In this document: positions 1 through 5,902 of the stretch, in pieces
Position numbering within the stretch: the first letter of the stretch is position 1
Layout of the letters: the number at the start of each line of letters is the position of its first letter
NCBI GenBank assembly: GCA_964507195.1
Contig: CAZDPA010000203.1
Coordinates: 1-6,834, forward strand
Direction: 5' to 3'
DNA length: 6,834 nucleotides
From: Solimonas sp964507195
GTDB taxonomy: Bacteria; Pseudomonadota; Gammaproteobacteria; Nevskiales; Nevskiaceae
Position numbers and translations under genes: made by a program
Notes under the pieces: generated by a model
Databases searched by the model: none
The model's input: the letters and a program-made list of their open reading frames with translations, nothing else
What the model was told of the DNA's origin: nothing

Positions 1-383
1 ATGACCTGCGCCCGTTGCTGCGTGCGCTGCGCGGCGGGGCGCCGGTCTGGTACGCGCCGGATCAGGCGCTGGGCCTGCGCATGAGCATCTTTGCGCCGTT
101 CTACGGCACGCCGGCGCGGACGATCACCGCGACCGCGCGCCTGTCGCAGATGGGCCGCGCCAGGGTCGTGCCGTATTTCCCGCAACGCCTGAACGGCCGC
201 TACATCATCCGCATCCTGCCGGCGCTGGAAAACTTTCCGAGCGACGACGAACTGGCCGATGCGACGCGCATCAACCAGCTGATCGAACACGGCATCAGCT
301 ATGCGCCGACCCAGTATTTCTGGGTGCACAAGCGCTACAAGGGACCGCCGGCCGGACAGGCCTCGGTCTACGCGCGGAAGTAG
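1..383 (+). CDS. lpxL: Lipid A biosynthesis lauroyl/acyl-transferase, C-terminal part (5' end outside window)
   Basis: This is the C-terminal 126 residues of an LpxL/HtrB-family acyltransferase; the first whole codon is at base 3 and the stop is TAG at 381-383. The family moves an acyl chain from acyl-ACP onto the Kdo2-lipid A precursor at the inner face of the cytoplasmic membrane. Family signatures are visible in order: an RALRGGAPVWYAPDQ block (about residues 8-21 of the fragment), SIFAPFYGTPA (28-38), a Thr/Ala-rich TITATARL segment (40-47), VVPYFPQR (55-62), LPALENFPSDD (72-82), and the closing APTQYFWVHKRYKGPP (101-116), equivalent to the APEQYMWLHRRFKTRP end of E. coli LpxL. The catalytic HX4D motif lies in the missing N-terminal half, so activity cannot be judged. 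It could be an LpxM or LpxP paralogue; acyl specificity cannot be read from this part. The next gene appears to have its own promoter, so an operon link is doubtful. Confidence 0.87.
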   Translation, partial: DLRPLLRALRGGAPVWYAPDQALGLRMSIFAPFYGTPARTITATARLSQMGRARVVPYFPQRLNGRYIIRILPALENFPSDDELADATRINQLIEHGISYAPTQYFWVHKRYKGPPAGQASVYARK

Positions 384-390
384 CTTCCGC
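374..390 (+). other. Perfect hairpin spanning the lpxL stop codon
   Basis: GCGGAAG (374-380) and CTTCCGC (384-390) form a perfect 7-bp stem, with the TAG stop codon as the three-base loop. No T-run follows, so it is not a canonical intrinsic terminator. It may slow or protect the 3' end of the lpxL transcript, or be chance in GC-rich DNA. Confidence 0.35.
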
Positions 391-437
391 ACGGCTGCAA
401 ATCCGCGTTCGAGCGGTGTCGAGCCCTGCAAGTGAAC

Positions 438-446
438 TGTTATAGT
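438..446 (+). promoter_or_regulatory. Extended -10 promoter candidate for the TPR/NTF2 gene
   Basis: A TGT followed by TATAGT (438-446) fits an extended -10 element (TGn plus a TATAAT-like hexamer with one mismatch). No good -35 hexamer sits 16-18 bp upstream, which is common for extended -10 promoters. Transcription would begin near 452-454, giving a leader of roughly 27 nt before the ATG at 480. The element stands out as AT-rich in GC-rich surroundings. It would drive the two-gene unit 480-2676 independently of lpxL. Confidence 0.5.
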
Positions 447-479
447 GCGGCGTCCCGTCTGAACCAAGGTTTGCCACGC

Positions 480-1478
480 ATGTTCGCGATTACTCGCATC
501 GCCGCCGTCGCCGCGGCACTGGTCTTTGCCCCGGCTGTTCTGGCTGCCGGCGTTTCGAGCCAGGCCCAGTCCATGATCGAGCAGGGCCAGCCGGCCGAAG
601 CGCTCAAATTGCTGGACGGGCACATCGACAAGAACCCGCAGGACGCCGAAGCGCGCTTCGTGCGCGGCCTGGCGCTGGTCAAGCTTGATCGCAGCAAGGA
701 TGCGATCCGCGTGTTTGCCGATCTCACGCGTGACTATCCGCAGCTGCCGGAACCGTTCAACAACCTCGCGGTGCTGTACGCCGCTGAAGGCGACTACGAG
801 AAGGCGCGCGACGCGCTCGAGGCCGCTCTGGCAACGCATCCGAGCTACGCCACCGCTCACGAAAACCTCGGCGACATCTACGCCGCGCTTGCCGGCGCCG
901 CCTATAACCGCGCGCTGATGCTCGACGAGTCGAATCAGGTCGTGCGTCGCAAGCTGGCGCTGGTCAACGAGCTCGACGAAAATGGCCCGGCCGTGCCGGC
1001 CGTCGTTGCGGCAGCACCGGCATCCGCCGCCACGGCACCTGCTGCTCCGGTTGCAACTGTCCCTGCTGCTGCACCGAGCGCAGCGCTGGCTCCGACCGCT
1101 GCGCCCGCACCCGTCGACACGACGGAAGTCGATTCGGCAACCCGCACCGCCGTACAGAACGCCGCCGAGGCTTGGGCCAGCGCCTGGTCTTCGAAAGATC
1201 TCGCCGGCTATTTCGCCGCGTATGCCGAAATCTTCACGCCTGAAGGCGGTATCGCGCGCGCCGCATGGGAAACCCAGCGCCGCGATCGCATTTCGGCGCC
1301 GAAGCGCATCAAGGTCAGCCTCAGCGAGTTCAAGGTCACCGCCAAAAGTCCGGGCAATGTGACGCTGAGCTTCCGCCAGGCGTACGAGTCCGACAACTTT
1401 GCCGATTCCGTGATCAAGCTGCTCGACATGACGAACACTGCGGGCGGTTGGAAAATCGCTCGTGAGTACTCGCGCTGA
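480..1478 (+). CDS. Exported TPR protein with Ala/Pro linker and C-terminal NTF2/Cds6-like domain
   Basis: A 332-residue secreted protein of unknown function. I chose ATG 480 over an in-frame GTG at 432 because it begins a clean Sec signal peptide (MFAITRIAAV, then a hydrophobic Ala/Val/Leu stretch, cleavage near VLA-AG, residue 22-23) and has AAGG at 466-469. The GTG would add 16 polar residues and lie upstream of the -10 element. Residues ~27-165 form about four TPR units; ARFVRGLALVKL, PFNNLAVLYAAEGDYEKA and AHENLGDIYAAL are typical helix pairs. Residues ~169-213 are an almost pure Ala/Pro/Val linker, probably extended. Residues ~223-332 are an NTF2-like fold matching the end of the next protein: AWSSKD, YFAAYAEIF, RRDRI, IKVSLSEF, YESDNF, GGWKIAREYSR. 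TPRs suggest protein binding in the periplasm. No catalytic motif is seen. The next gene follows after 19 bp, so the two are probably co-transcribed and may act together (inference). Confidence 0.86.
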   Translation: MFAITRIAAVAAALVFAPAVLAAGVSSQAQSMIEQGQPAEALKLLDGHIDKNPQDAEARFVRGLALVKLDRSKDAIRVFADLTRDYPQLPEPFNNLAVLYAAEGDYEKARDALEAALATHPSYATAHENLGDIYAALAGAAYNRALMLDESNQVVRRKLALVNELDENGPAVPAVVAAAPASAATAPAAPVATVPAAAPSAALAPTAAPAPVDTTEVDSATRTAVQNAAEAWASAWSSKDLAGYFAAYAEIFTPEGGIARAAWETQRRDRISAPKRIKVSLSEFKVTAKSPGNVTLSFRQAYESDNFADSVIKLLDMTNTAGGWKIAREYSR

Positions 1479-1497
1479 GCCTTCGCGCAATCGACTG

Positions 1498-2676
1498 ATG
1501 GGCGTCAACTGGGCACGCCGGCTGGCATGCGCGGCGCTGCTTGCAGGCTTCGGCGTGCACGCCGCTGCGACGCCCGGCCCTGAGCAGCAGTTCACTGCTG
1601 CGGTCGAGCAGTTGCGTGCCGGCCGCTCCAGCGATGCGCTGGCGACGCTCGAAGCCCTGACCCGCAGCGAACCGAATTTCCATCTCGCCCAGCTGTTCTA
1701 TGGCGAGCTGCTGTCGCTGCTGTCCGGCGCCGGCAACCCCATACTCACCGGCAGCATCACCGCCAATCTGCGCCTGCGCGATCTTGCCGACGAGGCGCGC
1801 GTGCGGCTCGCCAGTGAAAAGGCTGCACCGCAGCCCGGCATGGTGCCCAATGCGCTGCTCAAGCTGGCAGACAATTACAAGCGCGCGATCGTCGTCGATC
1901 TGCCGCGTGCGCGGCTCTACGTGATGGCCAACGATCACGGCAAGCTGACACTGGAACGGCATCACTACGCTGCAATGGGCCGCAACGGCTCACGCAAGCA
2001 GACCGCGGGTGACCTGCGTACGCCGGTCGGCCTGTATCACGTCACCCACTGGATCGGTGATTCGCAACTGCCGGAGCTGTACGGTGCCGGCGCGCTGCCG
2101 CTGGACTATCCGAACGCCTGGGATCAGCTGCAGCGTCGCACCGGTTCCGGCATCTGGCTGCATGGCGTGCCACGCGATACGTTCTCGCGCCCGCCACGGT
2201 CCAGCGAAGGCTGCGTAACGATGGCCAACACCGATCTCGAGGTGCTGCGCGGCGATGTCGACTACGGCATGACGCCGGTGGTGCTCAGCGACGAGATCGA
2301 ATGGGTGCCCGCCGCCGCCGTCGAGATCGTGCGCGACAGCCTGCTGCGGCGCATCGAGGATTGGCGCAAGGCCTGGTCGAGCAAGAACACCGAAGCCTAC
2401 CTCGCGTATTACGCCCAGGACTTCAGTGTCGACGGCATGAATCTCGCCGACTTCTCCGCGCACAAGCGCCGCGTCAACGCGAGCAAGAAGTTCATCGACG
2501 TGCGCCTCAGCGACATCAGCCTGTTCCGCTATCCAGGCACTGAAGATGGCCTGCTGCTCGCGGAATTCACGATGGACTACGGTTCGGACAACTACAAGAC
2601 CACGTCTGACAAACAGCAGTTCTGGCGGCGCGATGCGGCCGGCAACTGGAAGATCGTGCGCGAGATCAATCGTTAG
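1498..2676 (+). CDS. Periplasmic L,D-transpeptidase/L,D-carboxypeptidase (YkuD) with C-terminal NTF2/Cds6-like domain
   Basis: A 392-residue exported peptidoglycan enzyme. Residues 1-24 look like a Sec signal peptide (NWARR, then LACAALLAGFGVHAAA). Residues ~27-110 are a helical, TPR-like region (EQLRAGRSSDALATLEAL). The YkuD domain spans ~127-270: AIVVDLPRARLYV, GDLRTPVGLYHV, and the active site IWLHGVP with His222 followed by SSEGCV with Ser236, Gly238 and nucleophile Cys239, the family's H...SxGC pattern. Residues ~277-392 repeat the NTF2/Cds6-like domain of the preceding protein (KAWSSKNTEAY, DVRLSDI, YGSDNY, GNWKIVREINR). Helical region, YkuD and NTF2-like pocket in that order match Helicobacter Csd6 and Campylobacter Pgp2, L,D-carboxypeptidases that trim tetrapeptides to tripeptides and set cell shape. 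L,D-transpeptidation is the other possibility. The start is uncertain: GTG 1462 is in frame, overlaps the upstream gene by 17 bp and would add 12 residues; neither start has a strong Shine-Dalgarno sequence. RLAC at residues 8-11 is not a proper lipobox. Confidence 0.92.
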   Translation: MGVNWARRLACAALLAGFGVHAAATPGPEQQFTAAVEQLRAGRSSDALATLEALTRSEPNFHLAQLFYGELLSLLSGAGNPILTGSITANLRLRDLADEARVRLASEKAAPQPGMVPNALLKLADNYKRAIVVDLPRARLYVMANDHGKLTLERHHYAAMGRNGSRKQTAGDLRTPVGLYHVTHWIGDSQLPELYGAGALPLDYPNAWDQLQRRTGSGIWLHGVPRDTFSRPPRSSEGCVTMANTDLEVLRGDVDYGMTPVVLSDEIEWVPAAAVEIVRDSLLRRIEDWRKAWSSKNTEAYLAYYAQDFSVDGMNLADFSAHKRRVNASKKFIDVRLSDISLFRYPGTEDGLLLAEFTMDYGSDNYKTTSDKQQFWRRDAAGNWKIVREINR

Positions 2677-2690
2677 CGTCTGCGCCGGCC

Positions 2691-2734
2691 TCTCGATACA
2701 CCGTGCACTACGCGCACGGCACTCGAGTCGAACG
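2691..2734 (+). repeat. REP-like palindromic element, copy A
   Basis: A 44-bp unit beginning TCTCGATACACC and ending GGCACTCGAGTCGAACG. Its centre forms a hairpin: CCGTGC (2701-2706), a 7-nt loop, then GCACGG (2714-2719). Copy B, on the other strand, has the same flanks around a different stem. The unit starts 14 bp after the stop of the YkuD gene. No REP-associated transposase gene lies in the window. Assignment as a REP-type repeat rests on structure and on the two copies; genome-wide repetition cannot be seen here. Confidence 0.72.
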
Positions 2735-2768
2735 ACTTGGCTTTGTAACTGGAAGAATCCATAGAATC

Positions 2769-2807
2769 CGTTCGGTTCGAGTGCCCGCGATAGCGGGTGT
2801 ATCGAGA
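2769..2807 (-). repeat. REP-like palindromic element, copy B (inverted)
   Basis: The reverse complement of this 39-bp stretch reads TCTCGATACACC, then CCGC-type stem and loop, then GGCACTCGAACCGAACG. Flanks match copy A at 12/12 bases on one side and at 15 of 17 on the other. The centre is a perfect 5-bp stem, CCCGC (2784-2788), loop GATA, GCGGG (2793-2797), different in sequence from copy A. With copy A it forms an inverted pair around a 34-bp spacer (2735-2768), like a BIME. It ends 14 bp before the folB stop on the minus strand. The paired arms could fold into a large cruciform or RNA stem and end transcription from both sides. Confidence 0.72.
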
Positions 2808-2821
2808 ACCCGCAGCGAACC

Positions 2822-3172
2822 CTAGCGCGAACGCTCGATCCGCACACCCACGCTCTTCACGCCAGCCACCGCACCCGGTTTGCTGATCGAAACCCGCACC
2901 TGCCCGATCGCAAACTCGGCAAGCAATGCCTGCGCAATCTGCTCGGCAAGCGTCTCAAGCAAGGCGGGTTGCAGTTGCAGCGCGATCTCACGCACGCGCT
3001 CCGACACTGCGGCGTAGTTCACTGCATCGGACACCTGATCGCTCTTCGCCGCCACCCGCGTGTCGACGCCCAGTTCGAGATCGAAGATCAGCGGACGCTT
3101 GAGCTCGCGCTCCCAGGCGTAAATGCCGACGATGGTTCTGACTTCCAGCCCGTGGATGAAAACCGTGTCCAT
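2822..3172 (-). CDS. folB: Dihydroneopterin aldolase
   Basis: A 116-residue cytoplasmic enzyme of folate synthesis that cleaves 7,8-dihydroneopterin to 6-hydroxymethyl-7,8-dihydropterin and glycolaldehyde; the family also epimerises. The whole length is one FolB domain of usual size. Visible family marks are HGLEVRTIVGIYAWERE (Glu21), the VNY motif with Tyr53, LLETLAEQIA with the pterin-contacting Glu73, and SISKPGAV with Lys98. Tyr and Lys correspond to the catalytic residues of E. coli FolB. The ATG lies 11 bp after the tsaD stop, so the gene is almost certainly co-transcribed with tsaD and translated from the same message; only a weak GCGAGA-type ribosome site is present. In many gammaproteobacteria plsY sits beside tsaD and folB; it is absent from this position. 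Downstream are the paired REP-like elements. Confidence 0.95.
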   Translation of the reverse strand: MDTVFIHGLEVRTIVGIYAWERELKRPLIFDLELGVDTRVAAKSDQVSDAVNYAAVSERVREIALQLQPALLETLAEQIAQALLAEFAIGQVRVSISKPGAVAGVKSVGVRIERSR

Positions 3173-3183
3173 GCGATCTCGCT

Positions 3184-4227
3184 TCAGTGTGAGCTGCGTG
3201 GTGGCCTGAGATCGGCCAGCGCCCAGCGCGGGGTCGTGAACAGCTTGCCGCCGGCAGCGACCCCATCGCTGCGACGCACCCAGCCAGCGTAGGCGACCAT
3301 TGCCGCGTTGTCGGTGCAGAACGCCTGTCGCGGAAAATGCAGGTCGGCTTTGCGGCGCTGGGCGAAGGCCTGCAGCTTTTCGCGCAGGCGCAGATTCGCG
3401 CCGACACCACCGGCGACGACCACGCGGCTGAGGTTTGCAGCATCCAGTGCGCGCTCGACCTTGATCACCAGCGTGTCGGCCACGGCCTCCTGGAAGGCGT
3501 AGGCGAGATCGGCCTTCTGCTGCTCGCTCGCATTCGGCGGCAGTGCGGTGAGCACCGCCGTCTTGAGGCCGCTGAAACTGAATTCGAGGCCGGGGCGATC
3601 GGTCATCGGTCGCGGAAATTTGAACGGGCCAGGCTGCCCCTGTTCGGCCAGCTTGGCCAGATAGGGCCCGCCGGGATACGGCAGGCCGAGCATCTTGGCG
3701 GTCTTGTCGAAGGCTTCGCCGACGGCGTCATCCAGGCTCTCGCCGAGCAACTCGTATTTGCCGTAGCCGCGCACGGCAACCAGCATGGTGTGCCCGCCGG
3801 AAACCAGCAGCGCGAGAAACGGAAACACCGGTGCCGGCGTCTCCAGCATCGGCGCGAGCAGGTGCGCTTCCATGTGATGCACCGGGATCAGCGGAATGCC
3901 GCGCGCGCTGGCCATGCCCGCGGCCACCGACGCACCGACCATCAGCGCACCGATCAGTCCCGGCCCGGCGGTGTAGGCCACGCCGCCGATCTGATCGACG
4001 CTGACACCGGCATCGCTCAGGGCGGCGCGGATCAGCGCATTGATGCGCTGCACGTGATCGCGTGAAGCCAGCTCCGGCACGACGCCGCCATACTCGGCGT
4101 GCAGGCGGATCTGGCTGTGCAGCGTGTGCGACAACAATCCGCGTTGCCCGCAGTACACCGCTGCGGCAGTTTCGTCGCAGGAGGTTTCGATTCCGAGGAT
4201 GGGTGCGTCAACGTTCGCAGCAGGCAT
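3184..4227 (-). CDS. tsaD: tRNA N6-adenosine threonylcarbamoyltransferase
   Basis: A 347-residue Kae1/TsaD protein (older names gcp, ygjD). With TsaB and TsaE it transfers the threonylcarbamoyl group from threonylcarbamoyl-AMP to A37 of tRNAs reading ANN codons, in the cytoplasm. The sequence shows the ASKHA-fold marks: GIETSCDET near the start (12-20), YTAGPGLIGAL (85-95), the metal-binding HMEAH (His118 and His122), LVSGGHT (141-147), GESLDDAVGEAFDK (162-175), SFSGLKTA (217-224), VVAGGVGAN (270-278) and CTDNAAM with the third metal ligand, Asp306. The length is normal. The ATG at 4227 is the only sensible start before GIETSC; it adds a short MPAANVDAP leader. AGAGGG directly upstream could serve as a ribosome site. 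It leads a tsaD-folB operon and is divergent from comM. rpsU, the frequent divergent neighbour of tsaD in gammaproteobacteria, is not here. Confidence 0.98.
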   Translation of the reverse strand: MPAANVDAPILGIETSCDETAAAVYCGQRGLLSHTLHSQIRLHAEYGGVVPELASRDHVQRINALIRAALSDAGVSVDQIGGVAYTAGPGLIGALMVGASVAAGMASARGIPLIPVHHMEAHLLAPMLETPAPVFPFLALLVSGGHTMLVAVRGYGKYELLGESLDDAVGEAFDKTAKMLGLPYPGGPYLAKLAEQGQPGPFKFPRPMTDRPGLEFSFSGLKTAVLTALPPNASEQQKADLAYAFQEAVADTLVIKVERALDAANLSRVVVAGGVGANLRLREKLQAFAQRRKADLHFPRQAFCTDNAAMVAYAGWVRRSDGVAAGGKLFTTPRWALADLRPPRSSH

Positions 4228-4234
4228 GCCCTCT

Positions 4235-4240
4235 ATTGTA
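4235..4240 (-). promoter_or_regulatory. Candidate -10 box for tsaD-folB
   Basis: On the minus strand this reads TACAAT, a five-of-six match to TATAAT. It lies only 7 bp from the tsaD ATG, so transcription would begin at or within a base or two of the start codon. The -35 is poor: GACAAG at 18 bp spacing or TCGACA at 20 bp. If used, the tsaD message would be nearly leaderless. Confidence 0.35.
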
Positions 4241-4241
4241 G

Positions 4242-4270
4242 TTGACGCCTGCCGTCCGCTTGTCGATGCT
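4242..4270 (+). promoter_or_regulatory. Weak promoter candidate for comM
   Basis: TTGACG (4242-4247) is a five-of-six match to the -35 consensus. At 17 bp spacing it is followed by GATGCT (4265-4270), a poor -10. It sits back-to-back with the tsaD -10 candidate in the 114-bp divergent gap, so the two promoters, if real, would compete. Start near 4277. Confidence 0.3.
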
Positions 4271-4281
4271 GCTCACAGGAA

Positions 4282-4324
4282 GCAGCCCGGACAACCAGGA
4301 CAGCGGCAGAAGCCGCGGGGCTGC
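4282..4324 (+). other. Nested stem-loop in the comM leader
   Basis: GCAGCCC (4282-4288) pairs perfectly with GGGCTGC (4318-4324), enclosing a second perfect hairpin, GCGGC (4303-4307), loop AGAA, GCCGC (4312-4316). It ends just before the comM ribosome site AAGGGAG (4328-4334). There is no T-run, so it is not an intrinsic terminator. It could insulate or modulate comM translation, or be a fortuitous fold in GC-rich DNA. Confidence 0.4.
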
Positions 4325-4341
4325 CATAAGGGAGAAACACG

Positions 4342-5850
4342 ATGGCCCAGCTGGCGACGCTGTGGGCGCGCGCGCAGAACGGACTCGAGGCCGATCTGGT
4401 CACGGTCGAGGTACACCTCGCACCGGGCCTGCCCGGCCTGAACATTGTCGGCCTGCCGGAAGCTGCGGTTCGCGAAGCCAAGGACCGCGTGAAGGCGGCG
4501 ATCACGACCTGCGGCTATCGCTTTCCGCTGCAACGCATCACCTGCAATCTGGCACCGGCCGATCTGCCGAAGGAAGGTTCGCGTTTCGATCTGGCGATTG
4601 CCCTGGGCATTCTCGCCGCGTCCGAACAAATCCCGTTGTCCCCCCTGCGCGAACTGGAAGTGCTGGGCGAGCTGTCACTGTCAGGCGAGATCCGGGGCGT
4701 GCCCGGCACCTTGCCCGCCGCACTCAAGGCGGCGCAGGCCGATCACGCGCTGCTGGTGCCCGCAATCAATGTCGGCGAAGCCACGCTCGCACCCGCGGCG
4801 CGCATCTACGCGGCAACACATCTGGGAGAACTCTGCGTCAGCCTGCAGCGCGGCACATTGGTTCGCGCCAGCCTCGACGCAACCAACACGCCACTTCCCA
4901 CTGCTTACGAAGACCTCGCCGATGTCCGTGGTCAGGCCCAGGCGCGGCGCGCGCTGGAAGTCGTCGCCGCCGGCAATCATTCGCTGTTGCTGCTTGGTCC
5001 GCCGGGGGGCGGCAAGTCCATGCTGGCGCGGCGCCTGTCAGGCATCCTGCCGCCCCTGAACCAGGCGGAGGCACTGGAAGTCGCGGCAGTGACCTCGGTG
5101 GCGCGCGGCGGTTTCGATCCGGCCAGCTGGGGCCAGCGACCGTATCGCGCGCCGCATCACACCGCCTCCGGTGTTGCGCTGGTCGGTGGCGGCGGCCAGC
5201 CGCGCCCAGGCGAGATCACGCTGGCCCATCATGGCGTGCTCTTCCTTGATGAACTTCCTGAATTTGATCGCAGGACGCTGGAAGTTCTGCGCGAACCGAT
5301 GGAGAGCGGCCACATCACCATCTCGCGTGCTGCGCGGCAGGTGGATTTCCCCGCGCGCTTCCAGCTGATCGTGGCAATGAACCCGTGCCCTTGTGGCTGG
5401 CTCGGTGACACTTCCGGAAAATGCCGCTGCACGCCGGAACAGGTGCTGCGCTACCGCGGCAAGATTTCGGGGCCGCTGCTGGATCGCATCGACCTGCAGC
5501 TGTTCATGCCGCGCGTCGAAGCGGCGCAGCTGGGCCGTGACGCTCAAGTGTCGGAATCAAGTGCCGCAGTGCGCAAACGCGTGATGGCTGCGCGACAGAT
5601 CCAGCTGGAACGCCAGGGCGTCACCAATGCACAGCTGCAGGGCAAGGCGCTGGACCGCTATGCGCAGCCGGACATGGAAGCCGAAGCCCTGCTGCAGACT
5701 GCGCTGTCACGTCAGTTGCTGACCGCGCGCTCCTATCACCGATGCCTGCGCGTCGCACGCACACTCGCTGATCTGGATTCGTGCGTACGGCTCGGCGTGA
5801 ATCACGCGGCCGAGGCGCTGCGCTATCGCGAGCTGGATCGCGCACCATGA
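4342..5850 (+). CDS. comM: ComM/YifB Mg-chelatase-like AAA+ ATPase, branch-migration helicase
   Basis: A 502-residue protein of full family length. ComM is a hexameric AAA+ helicase that drives branch migration and so helps integrate incoming DNA during natural transformation; it acts in the cytoplasm and is also kept in species not known to be competent. Residues 1-~170 are the ChlI/Lon-protease-like fold (GLEADLVTVEVHLAPGLPG, IVGLPEAAVREAKDRVKAA). The AAA+ core begins with DLADVRGQAQARRAL. Walker A is GPPGGGKS (219-226, Lys225) and Walker B LFLDELPEF (Asp303, Glu304). A four-Cys cluster follows, MNPCPCG and KCRC (Cys349, 351, 361, 363), typical of the family. SGPLLDRIDLQ (Arg382) and the C-terminal SYHRCLRVARTLADL end the magnesium-chelatase-type lid. 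Strong ribosome site AAGGGAG, 7 nt before the ATG. Divergent from tsaD; a hairpin terminator starts right after its stop. All key residues are intact. Confidence 0.97.
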   Translation: MAQLATLWARAQNGLEADLVTVEVHLAPGLPGLNIVGLPEAAVREAKDRVKAAITTCGYRFPLQRITCNLAPADLPKEGSRFDLAIALGILAASEQIPLSPLRELEVLGELSLSGEIRGVPGTLPAALKAAQADHALLVPAINVGEATLAPAARIYAATHLGELCVSLQRGTLVRASLDATNTPLPTAYEDLADVRGQAQARRALEVVAAGNHSLLLLGPPGGGKSMLARRLSGILPPLNQAEALEVAAVTSVARGGFDPASWGQRPYRAPHHTASGVALVGGGGQPRPGEITLAHHGVLFLDELPEFDRRTLEVLREPMESGHITISRAARQVDFPARFQLIVAMNPCPCGWLGDTSGKCRCTPEQVLRYRGKISGPLLDRIDLQLFMPRVEAAQLGRDAQVSESSAAVRKRVMAARQIQLERQGVTNAQLQGKALDRYAQPDMEAEALLQTALSRQLLTARSYHRCLRVARTLADLDSCVRLGVNHAAEALRYRELDRAP

Positions 5851-5878
5851 AAAAGGGCCGCACGAGGCGGCCCTTTCT
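5850..5878. terminator. Bidirectional intrinsic terminator between comM and the porin gene
   Basis: AAAGGGCCGC (5852-5861) and GCGGCCCTTT (5867-5876) form a perfect 10-bp stem with a 5-nt loop ACGAG. Read rightwards it ends in TTTCT for comM; read leftwards it ends in a run of five T for the porin gene. The comM stop TGA at 5848-5850 abuts it, with its last A inside the A-run. One hairpin thus serves two convergent genes. Confidence 0.9.
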
Positions 5879-5902
5879 GGTGCGTCTGGCACGGCGTTCG
5901 GC

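Noticed and set aside
432..479. GTG at 432 as the start of the TPR gene
   Set aside because: It would place 16 polar residues before a good signal peptide and lies ahead of the extended -10 element. ATG 480 has AAGG upstream and a proper N-terminus.
1498..1560. Lipoprotein signal in the YkuD protein
   Set aside because: RLAC has Arg at the position needing Leu or a similar residue, and the hydrophobic core follows the Cys instead of preceding it.
1414..1965. Minus-strand open frame across the junction of the two tandem genes
   Set aside because: It is antisense to both genes, lacks a credible ribosome site and shows no family resemblance.
2677..2821. Mobile element or CRISPR-like unit in the convergent gap
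   Set aside because: There are only two inverted copies, with no direct-repeat array, no target-site duplication that I can see and no transposase. REP-like is the better reading.
1990..2847. Long minus-strand open frame opposite the YkuD gene
   Set aside because: It runs antisense to a clear YkuD/NTF2 protein, shows no family signature, and crosses the repeat pair. Such frames are expected in GC-rich DNA.
3337..4065. Plus-strand open frame opposite tsaD
   Set aside because: tsaD fills the region with complete conserved motifs. The opposite frame is rich in Arg, His and Gln and has no recognisable domain.
4242..5249. Long plus-strand open frame overlapping comM in another frame
   Set aside because: Its Arg/Gly/Ala-rich composition is typical of an out-of-frame shadow, and comM covers the stretch with all motifs intact.
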